Assembly: GCA_003132865.1 (NCBI GenBank)
Contig: PKYZ01000204.1
Location: 214 to 8,337, forward strand
DNA: 8,124 nucleotides
Source of the DNA: Bryobacterales bacterium
Lineage (GTDB): Bacteria; Acidobacteriota; Terriglobia; Bryobacterales; Bryobacteraceae
Reading direction: 5' to 3'
Shown: positions 1-5,402 of the stretch, piece by piece
Layout of the letters: the number at the start of each line of letters is the position of its first letter
Position numbering within the stretch: the stretch's first letter is position 1
The notes under the pieces: model-generated
The model's input: only the letters and a program-made list of their open reading frames with translations
The model's database searches: none
Told to the model about the DNA's origin: nothing
Made by a program: the position numbers and the translations under genes

Positions 1-327
1 CAGTTTGTTCGCCTCGTACTTCTTCCCGGTCGCGGCCGAGAGGGCAGCCGCGAGCTTGGCGTGGTCGAAGGCTGGTTCTTTGGCGAGCTTGGCGGGGTCG
101 AAGAGCGCGAAGCGGGCGCCGTCGGCGTCGGTGTCGCGGTACCACAGGCGTTCGTCGGGGGTCCACGCCGGATGCACCGCGTGATACACGAGGGGGTTAG
201 TGTTGTACCCCATGAACTTCTCGGCGCGCGCGTAGTCGGCGGCGGTCAGGGCTGGCTGTGCGGCGGAATCGAGCGCAAATGCGAACGGAACGATTAGCAG
301 CGGCAGCCGGCGAAAAGAAGTGGGCAT
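1..327 (-). CDS. S9 family dipeptidyl peptidase (DPP IV-like), N-terminal part only
   Basis: The reading frame enters from the left edge and starts at ATG 327, giving the first 109 residues. Residues 1-23 look like a Sec signal peptide: MPTSFRR, then a hydrophobic LPLLIVPFAFAL core and a likely cut after DSAA. The mature start LTAADYARAEKFMGYNTNPL and the following HPAWTPDERLWYRD stretch resemble the beginning of the DPP IV N-terminal propeller in bacterial S9 peptidases. In those enzymes a C-terminal alpha/beta-hydrolase domain (Ser-Asp-His) cleaves short peptides in the periplasm. That domain is outside the window, so catalytic competence cannot be judged; family members are usually about 700-800 residues. 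There is no Shine-Dalgarno sequence before the ATG (see the promoter entry). Family assignment rests on remembered resemblance and is fairly secure; substrate specificity is unknown. Confidence 0.75.
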   Translation of the reverse strand, partial: MPTSFRRLPLLIVPFAFALDSAAQPALTAADYARAEKFMGYNTNPLVYHAVHPAWTPDERLWYRDTDADGARFALFDPAKLAKEPAFDHAKLAAALSAATGKKYEANKL

Positions 328-365
328 TGGCCGATTATAATCTGGGGTCACTTGGCTATTGCCAG
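328..365 (-). promoter_or_regulatory. Candidate promoter for a leaderless S9 peptidase mRNA
   Basis: Read on the minus strand, a perfect TATAAT lies at 339-334, and only six bases separate it from the ATG at 327-325. Transcription normally begins about 6-8 bases after the -10 box, which puts the start on or beside the A of the ATG. A weak -35 match, CTGGCA, lies at 365-360 with a long 20-bp spacer. No purine-rich ribosome site is present. The sequence ATTATAAT is its own reverse complement, so the box also reads TATAAT on the plus strand, but no plus-strand gene starts nearby. Leaderless initiation is an inference from spacing. Confidence 0.5.
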
Positions 366-595
366 CGTTTCGATCGCAGCAGATCGAAGCGGCGGTCGTA
401 AGTCCACACGGCCAGGCTCAGCCGCTCCCCCACCTCGGCCGCGACGGCGTCGAACATGGTGATCGGTTGGTCCGCAGAGGCCATAATCAGTCTGAGGCTC
501 GCATGTAATCGCCAGGCTCCGGATTGATCGTCGCGGAGCCACCTACGACCGCTTGGAGCCAAAGCTGCGCGTACGCCGTGCCGAGCCGGCAACAA
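356..595 (-). pseudogene. Truncated PIN-domain toxin (VapC-like) remnant
   Basis: An open frame ending in TAG at 358-356 carries the C-terminal half of a PIN-type RNase. The recognisable part is about residues 31-79 of the frame (nucleotides 505-356): DQPITMFDAVAAEVG, then AVWTYDRRFDLL near the end. This matches the common PIN pattern of an acidic residue in a helix followed by a W/T-T-x-D-x-x-F-D strand. The N-terminal half, which should hold the first catalytic Asp (LDTN/LDTS) and the Glu, is absent. The upstream residues in this frame show no PIN similarity and no good start codon, so the gene is almost certainly dead. It sits directly after the antitoxin remnant, in the usual order of a vapBC pair. 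A very divergent small protein is the alternative. Confidence 0.62.
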
Positions 596-600
596 CGGGT

Positions 601-789
601 TTAGGCATCGGCGGCAAAGTACCGGTCATGCCGTTGGCTGACATCGGATTTGCCGCTGCCCTTCTTGGCCGGCGTGATCCGGAGCGGATGCGCGGGCGCA
701 GCGGCGCCTCTGCGCGCCAGGTATTCCCGAAGCGCAGCCTGCACAAGGGCTGTAAAGGTCGGGGCTACTTCCTGCCGGCTGGTGTACGA
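601..789 (-). pseudogene. Antitoxin C-terminal remnant (VapB-like)
   Basis: A minus-strand frame ending in TAA at 603-601 encodes EVAPTFTALVQAALREYLARRG and then a charged tail finishing KKGSGKSDVSQRHDRYFAADA. The TFTALVQAALREYLARR part resembles the second helix of ribbon-helix-helix antitoxins (consensus like T-x-T-x-L-V-E-x-A-L-R-x-x-L). The tail would be the toxin-wrapping segment. The N-terminal DNA-binding strand (normally an R-T-T-V/I-D-I-D start) cannot be found in frame, and no start codon fits. The frame ends just before the PIN remnant begins, and this spacing is the strongest support for the identification. The upstream boundary is approximate; clear similarity begins near 768. 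Which antitoxin subfamily it came from is not resolvable by eye. Confidence 0.58.
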
Positions 790-851
790 CTGGGGAGCGC
801 CTTTTCCAGCTCGTGGTGCCGACGCCGGCAGGCCAGGAGGTCCGTCTCTTC

Positions 852-1454
852 TTACGACGCTTTCTTGGGAGCGGGCATCGCCGCGCGCTTCTTATGAGCG
901 GCCGGCGCATCCTTGAGCAATACCTCGATCTGCTCCCTGATGTGCTTGTCCTGGTCCTCGGCGAAGAATTTGTCGTCGCCCGCATACTGCGCTCGGATGG
1001 TCCCCTGGCGGTCGATAAACACGACCTGCGGCATCAACAGCCGGAGGATCACCGGATGTTGCAAGTACTCCTGCACCGCGTTCTGATTGTTGAAACCCAC
1101 CGGAAAAGGAGGCTGAAAGCGCTTGATAAAATCCGGCAAGTTCATCGCCGCCATGTCTTCGATGGCGCTGGCCAGCACCTGAAAACCGCGCGCACCGTAC
1201 TCCTTCTGCATGGTGGAAAGATACCCGACGGTCTTCTGGCAGTGCGGGCACGTGGTGAGAATGAACGCCAGAACGCACACCTTGCCTTTGTACTGGCTCA
1301 CCAGAATTTTCTGTCCGTCCGTCATGTTGATAGCGAAATCCGGAGAAGGACGCGGCACTTCCGCGGCGCTCGCCACAGCGGCAGCGTTCGCCATAGCGCT
1401 CGCCGCAGCCAGGCAAACCCCAGTTAGTGTACGGAGCACACCACGATTCGGCAT
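852..1454 (-). CDS. Exported thioredoxin-fold protein, TlpA/redoxin type (CPHC)
   Basis: This 200-residue protein has an N-terminal Sec signal (basic MPNRGVLR, an Ala-rich core, probable cut after ASA near residue 30). Its thioredoxin fold resembles TlpA/AhpC-TSA-like redoxins. The redox motif is C69-P-H-C72 in LTTCPHCQKT, and the cis-proline is P142 in LLMPQVVFIDRQG. CPHC is the DsbA-type dipeptide and usually gives a more oxidising couple than CGPC; the true potential cannot be read from sequence. The tail (residues about 184-200) is Lys/Ala/Pro-rich. V13 before C14 argues against a lipoprotein. It is the last gene of the three-gene unit, 11 bp after the metalloprotease stop, with only a weak GGAAA ribosome site. 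An extracytoplasmic disulfide or peroxide role is likely; the partner protein is unknown. Confidence 0.87.
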   Translation of the reverse strand: MPNRGVLRTLTGVCLAAASAMANAAAVASAAEVPRPSPDFAINMTDGQKILVSQYKGKVCVLAFILTTCPHCQKTVGYLSTMQKEYGARGFQVLASAIEDMAAMNLPDFIKRFQPPFPVGFNNQNAVQEYLQHPVILRLLMPQVVFIDRQGTIRAQYAGDDKFFAEDQDKHIREQIEVLLKDAPAAHKKRAAMPAPKKAS

Positions 1455-1465
1455 ATTTCCACAGT

Positions 1466-2716
1466 TTAGCGCACGGGCGCCACGGGGTTTTCGGCGCCTT
1501 CCAGGCTGGTCACCACGTTGCCCGTCAACTGCACCAGGAAGTGCCCGTCATCGCCGGCGCCGGAGAGCATCGTGCCGCTTTCGGATTCGATCGCCAGATG
1601 CTTCCATTTCTTTTCCAGCACCTGGCGGTACAGCCGGAAATAGCGCCCGGCGGATACCGCGTCGTCCCACTCGACGGCATACAGCAAGACCACCCTCTCC
1701 GGCGAGCGGTGCTCCAGCAGCGCGTACGCGCCGCCCCGCCAATGAGGCGAAACTGCCGTGGATTCCTCGCGGCCGGCATACTGCTCCAGCAGGACGGCGT
1801 GATCCAGTTCTCCGACGGTGCCGTCCGCAATACGCTTGTATCCGTGGGCATCCGGAAGCTGCGGCAGCGCCGGACGGGCAGGCTCCAAGCCGGAAAAATA
1901 GGTGTCCGGGTGCAGGATTTGCTGGGTGGATACCGGCGGCCGGCGAAATACCTCCCCGAACGCTTTCTGCTTCATGCGCTCGTACACGGCATTCTGAAAA
2001 AGCAAACCCTGGCTGTAGGGAAACACGAGGGTCTCCCGCAAATACAGCGGCTCGCTCTCGAAAACCGGAAACTCGCTGGCGCCGGATTCGATCGAATGCG
2101 CCATGGTATTCAGCAGGACCGGCGAGGTGGCCAGCGATTGACCCACCTTGCGCGCGAGGTACTCGGCCATCAGCCACGAGGCCTGTCCCTCCATGACGGC
2201 CAGCCGCGCCAATGAACCATCGTCGCTCTTCTGGCCTTGCTTGATGAACTTCTCCAGGTTGACGTTCTGATCCGCCAGCGCATGCCCGAGTTCGTGCACC
2301 AGGGCGGGCTCGCGCGTGGCCGAAGGCGTCCAATCGGTGATGAACATGCGCTTGCGATGGAAATCGTAAAACGCCGCCGTCTGTTCGGTCAGCAAATCGA
2401 CAGTGTTCTTCGCCAGGTCGAAATCCTGTGGCACCAGTCCGAACTTTTTCAGCGTCAGTTCCTCCACCCGGATTTCTTCGGGCGAACTGGCTTCCTTCAT
2501 CCGTTGTTCGAGGAATTCCTTCACCTTATCGCGGGTGATGATCTCGGCCGGCACGCGATGCTTGATCCGGAATCCGGTGATTTCATGAAGGTCCTGCAGG
2601 ATGCCGCCGATCTCGCTGAAGATTTCGCGGGCCTGGCCAACGTCCACGCTGGATTGCGCCGCAGCGGCCGCCACCAGGAGGAGAGCCAGAGCAACGGCCT
2701 TAATCCGGTTCGCCAT
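1466..2716 (-). CDS. Secreted zinc metalloprotease with HELGH motif
   Basis: This 416-residue protein begins with a signal peptide (MANRIK, hydrophobic AVALALLLVAAAAA, probable cut near AQS at 20-23). The zinc motif is H141-E-L-G-H145 in ALVHELGHALADQ. E176 in VMEGQASWLM, 30 residues further on, is the likely third ligand, which would make it a gluzincin. The HELGHALxDQ...EGxA layout resembles a group of poorly characterised bacterial metallopeptidases with an EGDAT-type motif. The C-terminal 200 residues have no domain I recognise but include many aromatic and charged residues. The ATG is chosen because a strong ribosome site precedes it and a signal peptide follows. The gene starts 1 bp after the MFS stop, implying translational coupling. 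Substrate unknown; it could act on exported peptides or envelope proteins. Confidence 0.83.
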   Translation of the reverse strand: MANRIKAVALALLLVAAAAAQSSVDVGQAREIFSEIGGILQDLHEITGFRIKHRVPAEIITRDKVKEFLEQRMKEASSPEEIRVEELTLKKFGLVPQDFDLAKNTVDLLTEQTAAFYDFHRKRMFITDWTPSATREPALVHELGHALADQNVNLEKFIKQGQKSDDGSLARLAVMEGQASWLMAEYLARKVGQSLATSPVLLNTMAHSIESGASEFPVFESEPLYLRETLVFPYSQGLLFQNAVYERMKQKAFGEVFRRPPVSTQQILHPDTYFSGLEPARPALPQLPDAHGYKRIADGTVGELDHAVLLEQYAGREESTAVSPHWRGGAYALLEHRSPERVVLLYAVEWDDAVSAGRYFRLYRQVLEKKWKHLAIESESGTMLSGAGDDGHFLVQLTGNVVTSLEGAENPVAPVR

Positions 2717-2717
2717 G

Positions 2718-4019
2718 CTACCTCACCTCCCGGAATACGTTGCGCTTCATCCTGAAAATGCCGGCGGCGGCCATGGCCAGCGCTCCGCCGGCCGCCACGG
2801 TCAGCCGGGGGCCATAGGCGTGCGCCAGCGCGCCGGCCGCCAGGCTGCCGAAGGGGCCCATGCCGACCACTGTCATGGTGTAGAAAGCCATGATGCGCCC
2901 ACGGAATTCATCCGGAATCAAGGTCTGGATCAGAGTATTGGCCGAGGCCATCTGGCGCATAACACTATATCCGATCAGCGGCATAACCGCCAGCGAGAAA
3001 TAGAAAACGTTCGAACACGCGAAAAAGCAGAAACTGGCGCCCAGCAGAAGCGCGCTCCGGAAGATCACCTTCGGCAAGGTGGATACCCGCGCCCGCCATG
3101 CCAGCACCAGCGTGCCGGCCACCGCGCCGGCGCCCATCGCCCCCATCAGAATCCCCATACCACGCGAGCCGCGGTGAAAGATAGCGTCTGCAAAGAACGG
3201 CATCAAGACCAGGGCGGGCATGCCCGCAATGGTAGTGGCGGCCATCATGCCCAGCAGCGTGCGGACGGGGCGGTGGCCGTGGACGTACTTGAGGCCCTCG
3301 ACCAGGTGCGCCCAGGGCGAATCCTGCGCGCGCCGGCTGAACTTTGGCAGCCGCATCGCCAGCAGGCACCCAATCACGGCCAGAAAACTGACGCCGTTCA
3401 GCAGGAAGCAGACCCCTTCGCCGAAGGCCGCCACCAGCAATCCCGCGACGGCCGGTCCCACCACGCGGGCGCCGTTGAAGATCGCCGAATTCAGCGAGAT
3501 TGCGTTCAGCAGATCCTCTTTGGAGGTCATCTGGATGATGAGCGACTGGCGGCCCGGCATATCGAATGCGTTGATCGTTCCCAGCACTATGGCCAGCGCC
3601 AGAATGTGCCAGACCTGCACTTTGCCGCTGAGGGTGAGCGCCGCCAGCACGAGCGCCTGGCACATGGAAAGTATCTGGGTCACCACCACCAGACGGTGCC
3701 GCGAGTACCGGTCCGCCGCCAGCCCGCCCAAGGCGCCGAATGCGAACACCGGGATTTGGGTGCAAAACCAGGCCGTGCCCAATAACAATTCCGAATGCGT
3801 CAGGCGGTAGACCAGCCAGGCTTGGGCCACGGTCTGCATCCATGTGCCGACCAGCGAAACGATTTGCCCAGCCGCGAACAGCCGGAAATTATGGTGGCGC
3901 AGCGCGCGGAAGGCTTGATGGATACCGTGCAGCTCGCCTGCGGGAGGGACTCCGGCGGAAAGCTCCTGAAGGACCAGCGACGGGGCTGCCCCCTCGCGCC
4001 CCGGGGTGGGAACCGGCAT
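2718..4019 (-). CDS. MFS exporter, EntS/MFS_3-like
   Basis: This 433-residue polytopic membrane protein belongs to the major facilitator superfamily. After a 35-residue polar N-terminal extension, QAFRALRHHNFRLF leads into TM1 (about 46-70). Motif A is between TM2 and TM3 as GGLAADRYSRHRL (98-110). The stretch INAFDMPGRQSLIIQM and NAISLNSAIFNGARVVGPAVAG (about 149-193) is typical of the MFS_3 branch that includes EntS-like siderophore exporters. A second motif-like loop, PDEFRGRIMAFY, is at 369-380, and the last TM is near 403-421. It probably exports a small molecule, peptide or siderophore by proton antiport; the cargo cannot be told. There is no good ribosome site before ATG 4019, and no in-frame ATG or GTG lies between it and the conserved region. 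First gene of the operon with the metalloprotease and TlpA-like protein. Confidence 0.88.
   Translation of the reverse strand: MPVPTPGREGAAPSLVLQELSAGVPPAGELHGIHQAFRALRHHNFRLFAAGQIVSLVGTWMQTVAQAWLVYRLTHSELLLGTAWFCTQIPVFAFGALGGLAADRYSRHRLVVVTQILSMCQALVLAALTLSGKVQVWHILALAIVLGTINAFDMPGRQSLIIQMTSKEDLLNAISLNSAIFNGARVVGPAVAGLLVAAFGEGVCFLLNGVSFLAVIGCLLAMRLPKFSRRAQDSPWAHLVEGLKYVHGHRPVRTLLGMMAATTIAGMPALVLMPFFADAIFHRGSRGMGILMGAMGAGAVAGTLVLAWRARVSTLPKVIFRSALLLGASFCFFACSNVFYFSLAVMPLIGYSVMRQMASANTLIQTLIPDEFRGRIMAFYTMTVVGMGPFGSLAAGALAHAYGPRLTVAAGGALAMAAAGIFRMKRNVFREVR
2721..2730 (-). promoter_or_regulatory. Strong ribosome binding site inside the end of the MFS gene
   Basis: On the minus strand the sequence reads GGAGGTGAGG and is followed by TAGC and the ATG at 2716. 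The GGAGG core is 9 bases before the start codon, and a second GAGG is 4 bases before it. The site lies within the final codons of the MFS gene and its TAG stop overlaps the spacer. Ribosomes ending the exporter would therefore be positioned to begin the metalloprotease. It decides the start at 2716. Confidence 0.8.
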
Positions 4020-4066
4020 GGTAAGTTCTAGGATACCGCAGACTGCGGCGATGCTTCGTAGGCCGA

Positions 4067-4093
4067 GCTATAACTAGCCATAGGCGTTTACAA
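4067..4093 (-). promoter_or_regulatory. Possible operon promoter with overlapping dyad operator
   Basis: On the minus strand TTGTAA (4093-4088) and TATAGC (4072-4067) are 15 bp apart, each matching 4 of 6 consensus bases; a start would lie about 40 bases before ATG 4019. The sequence at 4068-4083 is a dyad, CTAT-aa-CTAG-cc-ATAG, with 12 of 16 bases symmetric around CTAG. It covers the putative -10 box and part of the spacer, the position expected for a repressor site. The short spacer makes the promoter weak as a prediction. No regulator gene is present in the window. Confidence 0.35.
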
Positions 4094-4183
4094 TAAGCCG
4101 CCGCGCCCCAAAGCGGGCTCTGGACGACAGGAATCGCGTTTCCAAGATCTTGCGGCCGGTACGGCATACTCTGACGCCTATGG
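4078..4183. repeat. Perfect 10-bp inverted repeat flanking 86 bp
   Basis: CCATAGGCGT at 4078-4087 has an exact inverted copy, ACGCCTATGG, at 4174-4183. The bases just inside and outside the arms do not continue the match. The left arm overlaps the dyad and possible promoter, and the right arm touches the phased repeat array. It could support looping by a regulator, be the ends of a small degenerate element, or be chance: a match this long within about 100 bp is expected roughly once in a window this size. Confidence 0.4.
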
Positions 4184-4240
4184 TTGGGCCCCGGTTGTGC
4201 ACGATTGGGCGGAATTGTGCAGGATTGTGCACCGTTGTGC
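4184..4240 (+). repeat. Helically phased TTGTGC/TTGGGC array (six units)
   Basis: Six copies of a hexamer occur at 4184 (TTGGGC), 4195 (TTGTGC), 4205 (TTGGGC), 4215, 4225 and 4235 (all TTGTGC). The starts are 11, 10, 10, 10 and 10 bp apart, so all copies face the same side of the helix. The four bases between copies vary (ccgg, acga, ggaa, agga, accg), so this is a conserved site on a fixed period and not simple slippage. It lies about 165-235 bp upstream of the exporter start. Cooperative binding of a multimeric regulator is the most natural reading; iterons are another possibility but no Rep gene is present. Confidence 0.7.
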
Positions 4241-4299
4241 GTTTGACGCTGCGCCCAAATTTGACCGAACAAAGCCATTTTTGCCTTTACCATCAATGA

Positions 4300-4315
4300 G
4301 TTGACATATGACAAC
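4300..4315. promoter_or_regulatory. Dyad containing a consensus TTGACA
   Basis: The sequence GTTGACATATGACAAC is palindromic at 14 of 16 positions around CATATG. It contains a perfect -35 hexamer TTGACA (4301-4306) on the plus strand. No good -10 box is found 15-19 bp downstream, and no recognisable plus-strand gene follows for over 700 bp. A regulator binding site is more plausible than a working promoter, but either is speculative. Confidence 0.35.
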
Positions 4316-4320
4316 TACTT

Positions 4321-5060
4321 AAAAACGGCCCGTGGCAGTGGGACAGAGCCGGTTGCGACTGGTCCGGGGAGCGGATTGCGAACTGGGCGAACAAAGCTCG
4401 AAAACGGAGGGCGGTAGGGCGATATCAAACTCAGCATGGCCCTGGGGGCCACCGACGGGCATGAAAATGGCCGCGGGCGTGCCAGACAATATGCGGTTAT
4501 CAACGAGCCACCGGGCGCGTCTTTGACGACGCCTGCCAACAGTATTCACGAGGCAATGAACCGGCGGGCTGTCAGGCGGAGTGCCGAGCGGCCGAGCGTG
4601 ATTACTAATCGATGCGAGTATAGCACGGCGGCGGCAGGGATTCGACTTTGCGATTGGCTTTGGGCCTTTGTTTTCAGTGAATCCTTAGTTGCGCCGAGTT
4701 GTGTGATCGTCAATTCACTTAGCGAACTTCGCTCTCCGAGCGTCCGGGGCGACCCGGGCAGAACCCGCCCAGATCCGACTTCGGGCCGAAGCTGGGCTGT
4801 TCGACTGCTAATTCCTCGAAGGGGACTCCTGGCCTGCACAGGTTCCATGTTTCCGACATGCGCCACACGGCCAACTGGAGCCTTCGCTTCCCACAACGCC
4901 GTATCTCGGGGGTTTGAATGAGCCCAGCCGTTCCGCGGGTCTCAGACTCAGTCCAAGCGCCCTCGTAAACACTTACGCCGTTGATTCGGGTGCGATCCAG
5001 CAAAGCACGAATCTCGCTGCCCTGTTCAAAACTTCACAAGAGCAGACGAAGAGCAGCAAC
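4321..5060. other. Stretch without a recognisable gene
   Basis: Several frames are open for 60-160 codons on both strands here, as is common in GC-rich DNA, but none of their translations shows a family motif, signal peptide, helix-turn-helix or good ribosome site. I find no tRNA, group II intron domain V or CRISPR repeat. The tract reads like old, decayed sequence leading into the IS66 fragment. It is bounded on the left by the exporter control region. A structured RNA or unknown small gene cannot be excluded. Confidence 0.5.
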
Positions 5061-5321
5061 CAACGCGAGCGGCTCACCGCGCAGGAGCGCAGCGGATTGT
5101 CTGTGAAGGAATTCTGTAAGGAACGGGGGCTCGGGGCATGTACCGTCTACGCCTGGCGCAACCGGCTGAGGGGAGAGGGAGCGGTGCGCTTCGCCTTGGT
5201 GGATCGAGGAGGAGTGGGGCAAGAGCCCGCAGCGGAGGTAAGTCTGGAACTGGTGCTGGCGACCGGCGAGCGGCTAAGTCCTGCCGCAGCCGACGCGCAG
5301 CGAGAACGGGTAGTACTGTGT
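5061..5321 (+). pseudogene. IS66-family first ORF (TnpA-type) fragment
   Basis: The protein QRERLTAQERSGLSVKEFCKERGLGACTVYAWRNRLRG matches the helix-turn-helix start of the small accessory protein encoded first in IS66 elements (pattern W/R-x-R-x-x-x-Q-x-x-S-G-L-S-V-x-x-F-C-x-x-x-G-L-x-x-x-x-F/V-Y-A-W-R-x-R-L). It continues with VRFALVDRGG and LELVLATGERL, also typical of that protein. The last part (ADAQRERVVLCPI) is a blurred version of the usual ending, and the frame then runs on to a TAA at 5355-5357. Upstream the frame opens only at a poor TTG (4914) with non-homologous sequence; no ATG or GTG is suitable. IS66 elements normally continue with TnpB and the DDE transposase TnpC; neither is present and I see no terminal repeats. 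This is an orphan remnant, not a mobile element. Confidence 0.8.
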
Positions 5322-5333
5322 CCGATTGACACA
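5317..5333. promoter_or_regulatory. Inverted repeat around a TTGACA upstream of the propeller gene
   Basis: TGTGTC (5317-5322) and GACACA (5328-5333) are a perfect 6-bp inverted repeat with loop CGATT. A consensus -35 hexamer TTGACA (5326-5331) sits across the loop and right arm, about 70 bp before ATG 5403. No matching -10 box is found at normal spacing: the nearest, TAAAGT at 5355, is 23 bp away. A second looser pair, CACACC (5330-5335) and GGTGTG (5363-5368), surrounds the same region. A control site is possible; the promoter itself is not established. Confidence 0.3.
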
Positions 5334-5402
5334 CCGCCCCGGGACGAAACTTCGTAAAGTAAGGTGTGTTTGGACGGCAGGAAGCGTGCAAGTACCATCT
5401 CG

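Noticed and set aside
1210..2196. 328-codon plus-strand open frame
   Set aside because: It lies antisense to the metalloprotease and thioredoxin genes and is rich in Arg/Pro/Ala with no domain; a typical GC-rich shadow.
2601..3785. 394-codon plus-strand open frame rich in His, Gln and Arg
   Set aside because: It is the antisense shadow of the MFS gene, whose membrane segments and motif A are clear on the other strand.
3889..4314. Minus-strand frame of 141 codons overlapping the MFS start and its upstream region
   Set aside because: It overlaps the well-supported exporter N-terminus in another frame and its odd composition simply reads through the TTGTGC repeats; no family signal or ribosome site.
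4620..4660. GGGATTCGA-like sequence resembling the T-loop of a tRNA or tmRNA end (possible attachment site)
   Set aside because: The flanking bases do not form a T-stem and no acceptor, D or anticodon arm can be drawn; no integrase gene is nearby.
4436..4921. 161-codon plus-strand open frame before the IS66 fragment
   Set aside because: No recognisable motif, no ribosome site, and low-information Arg/Ser/Pro composition.
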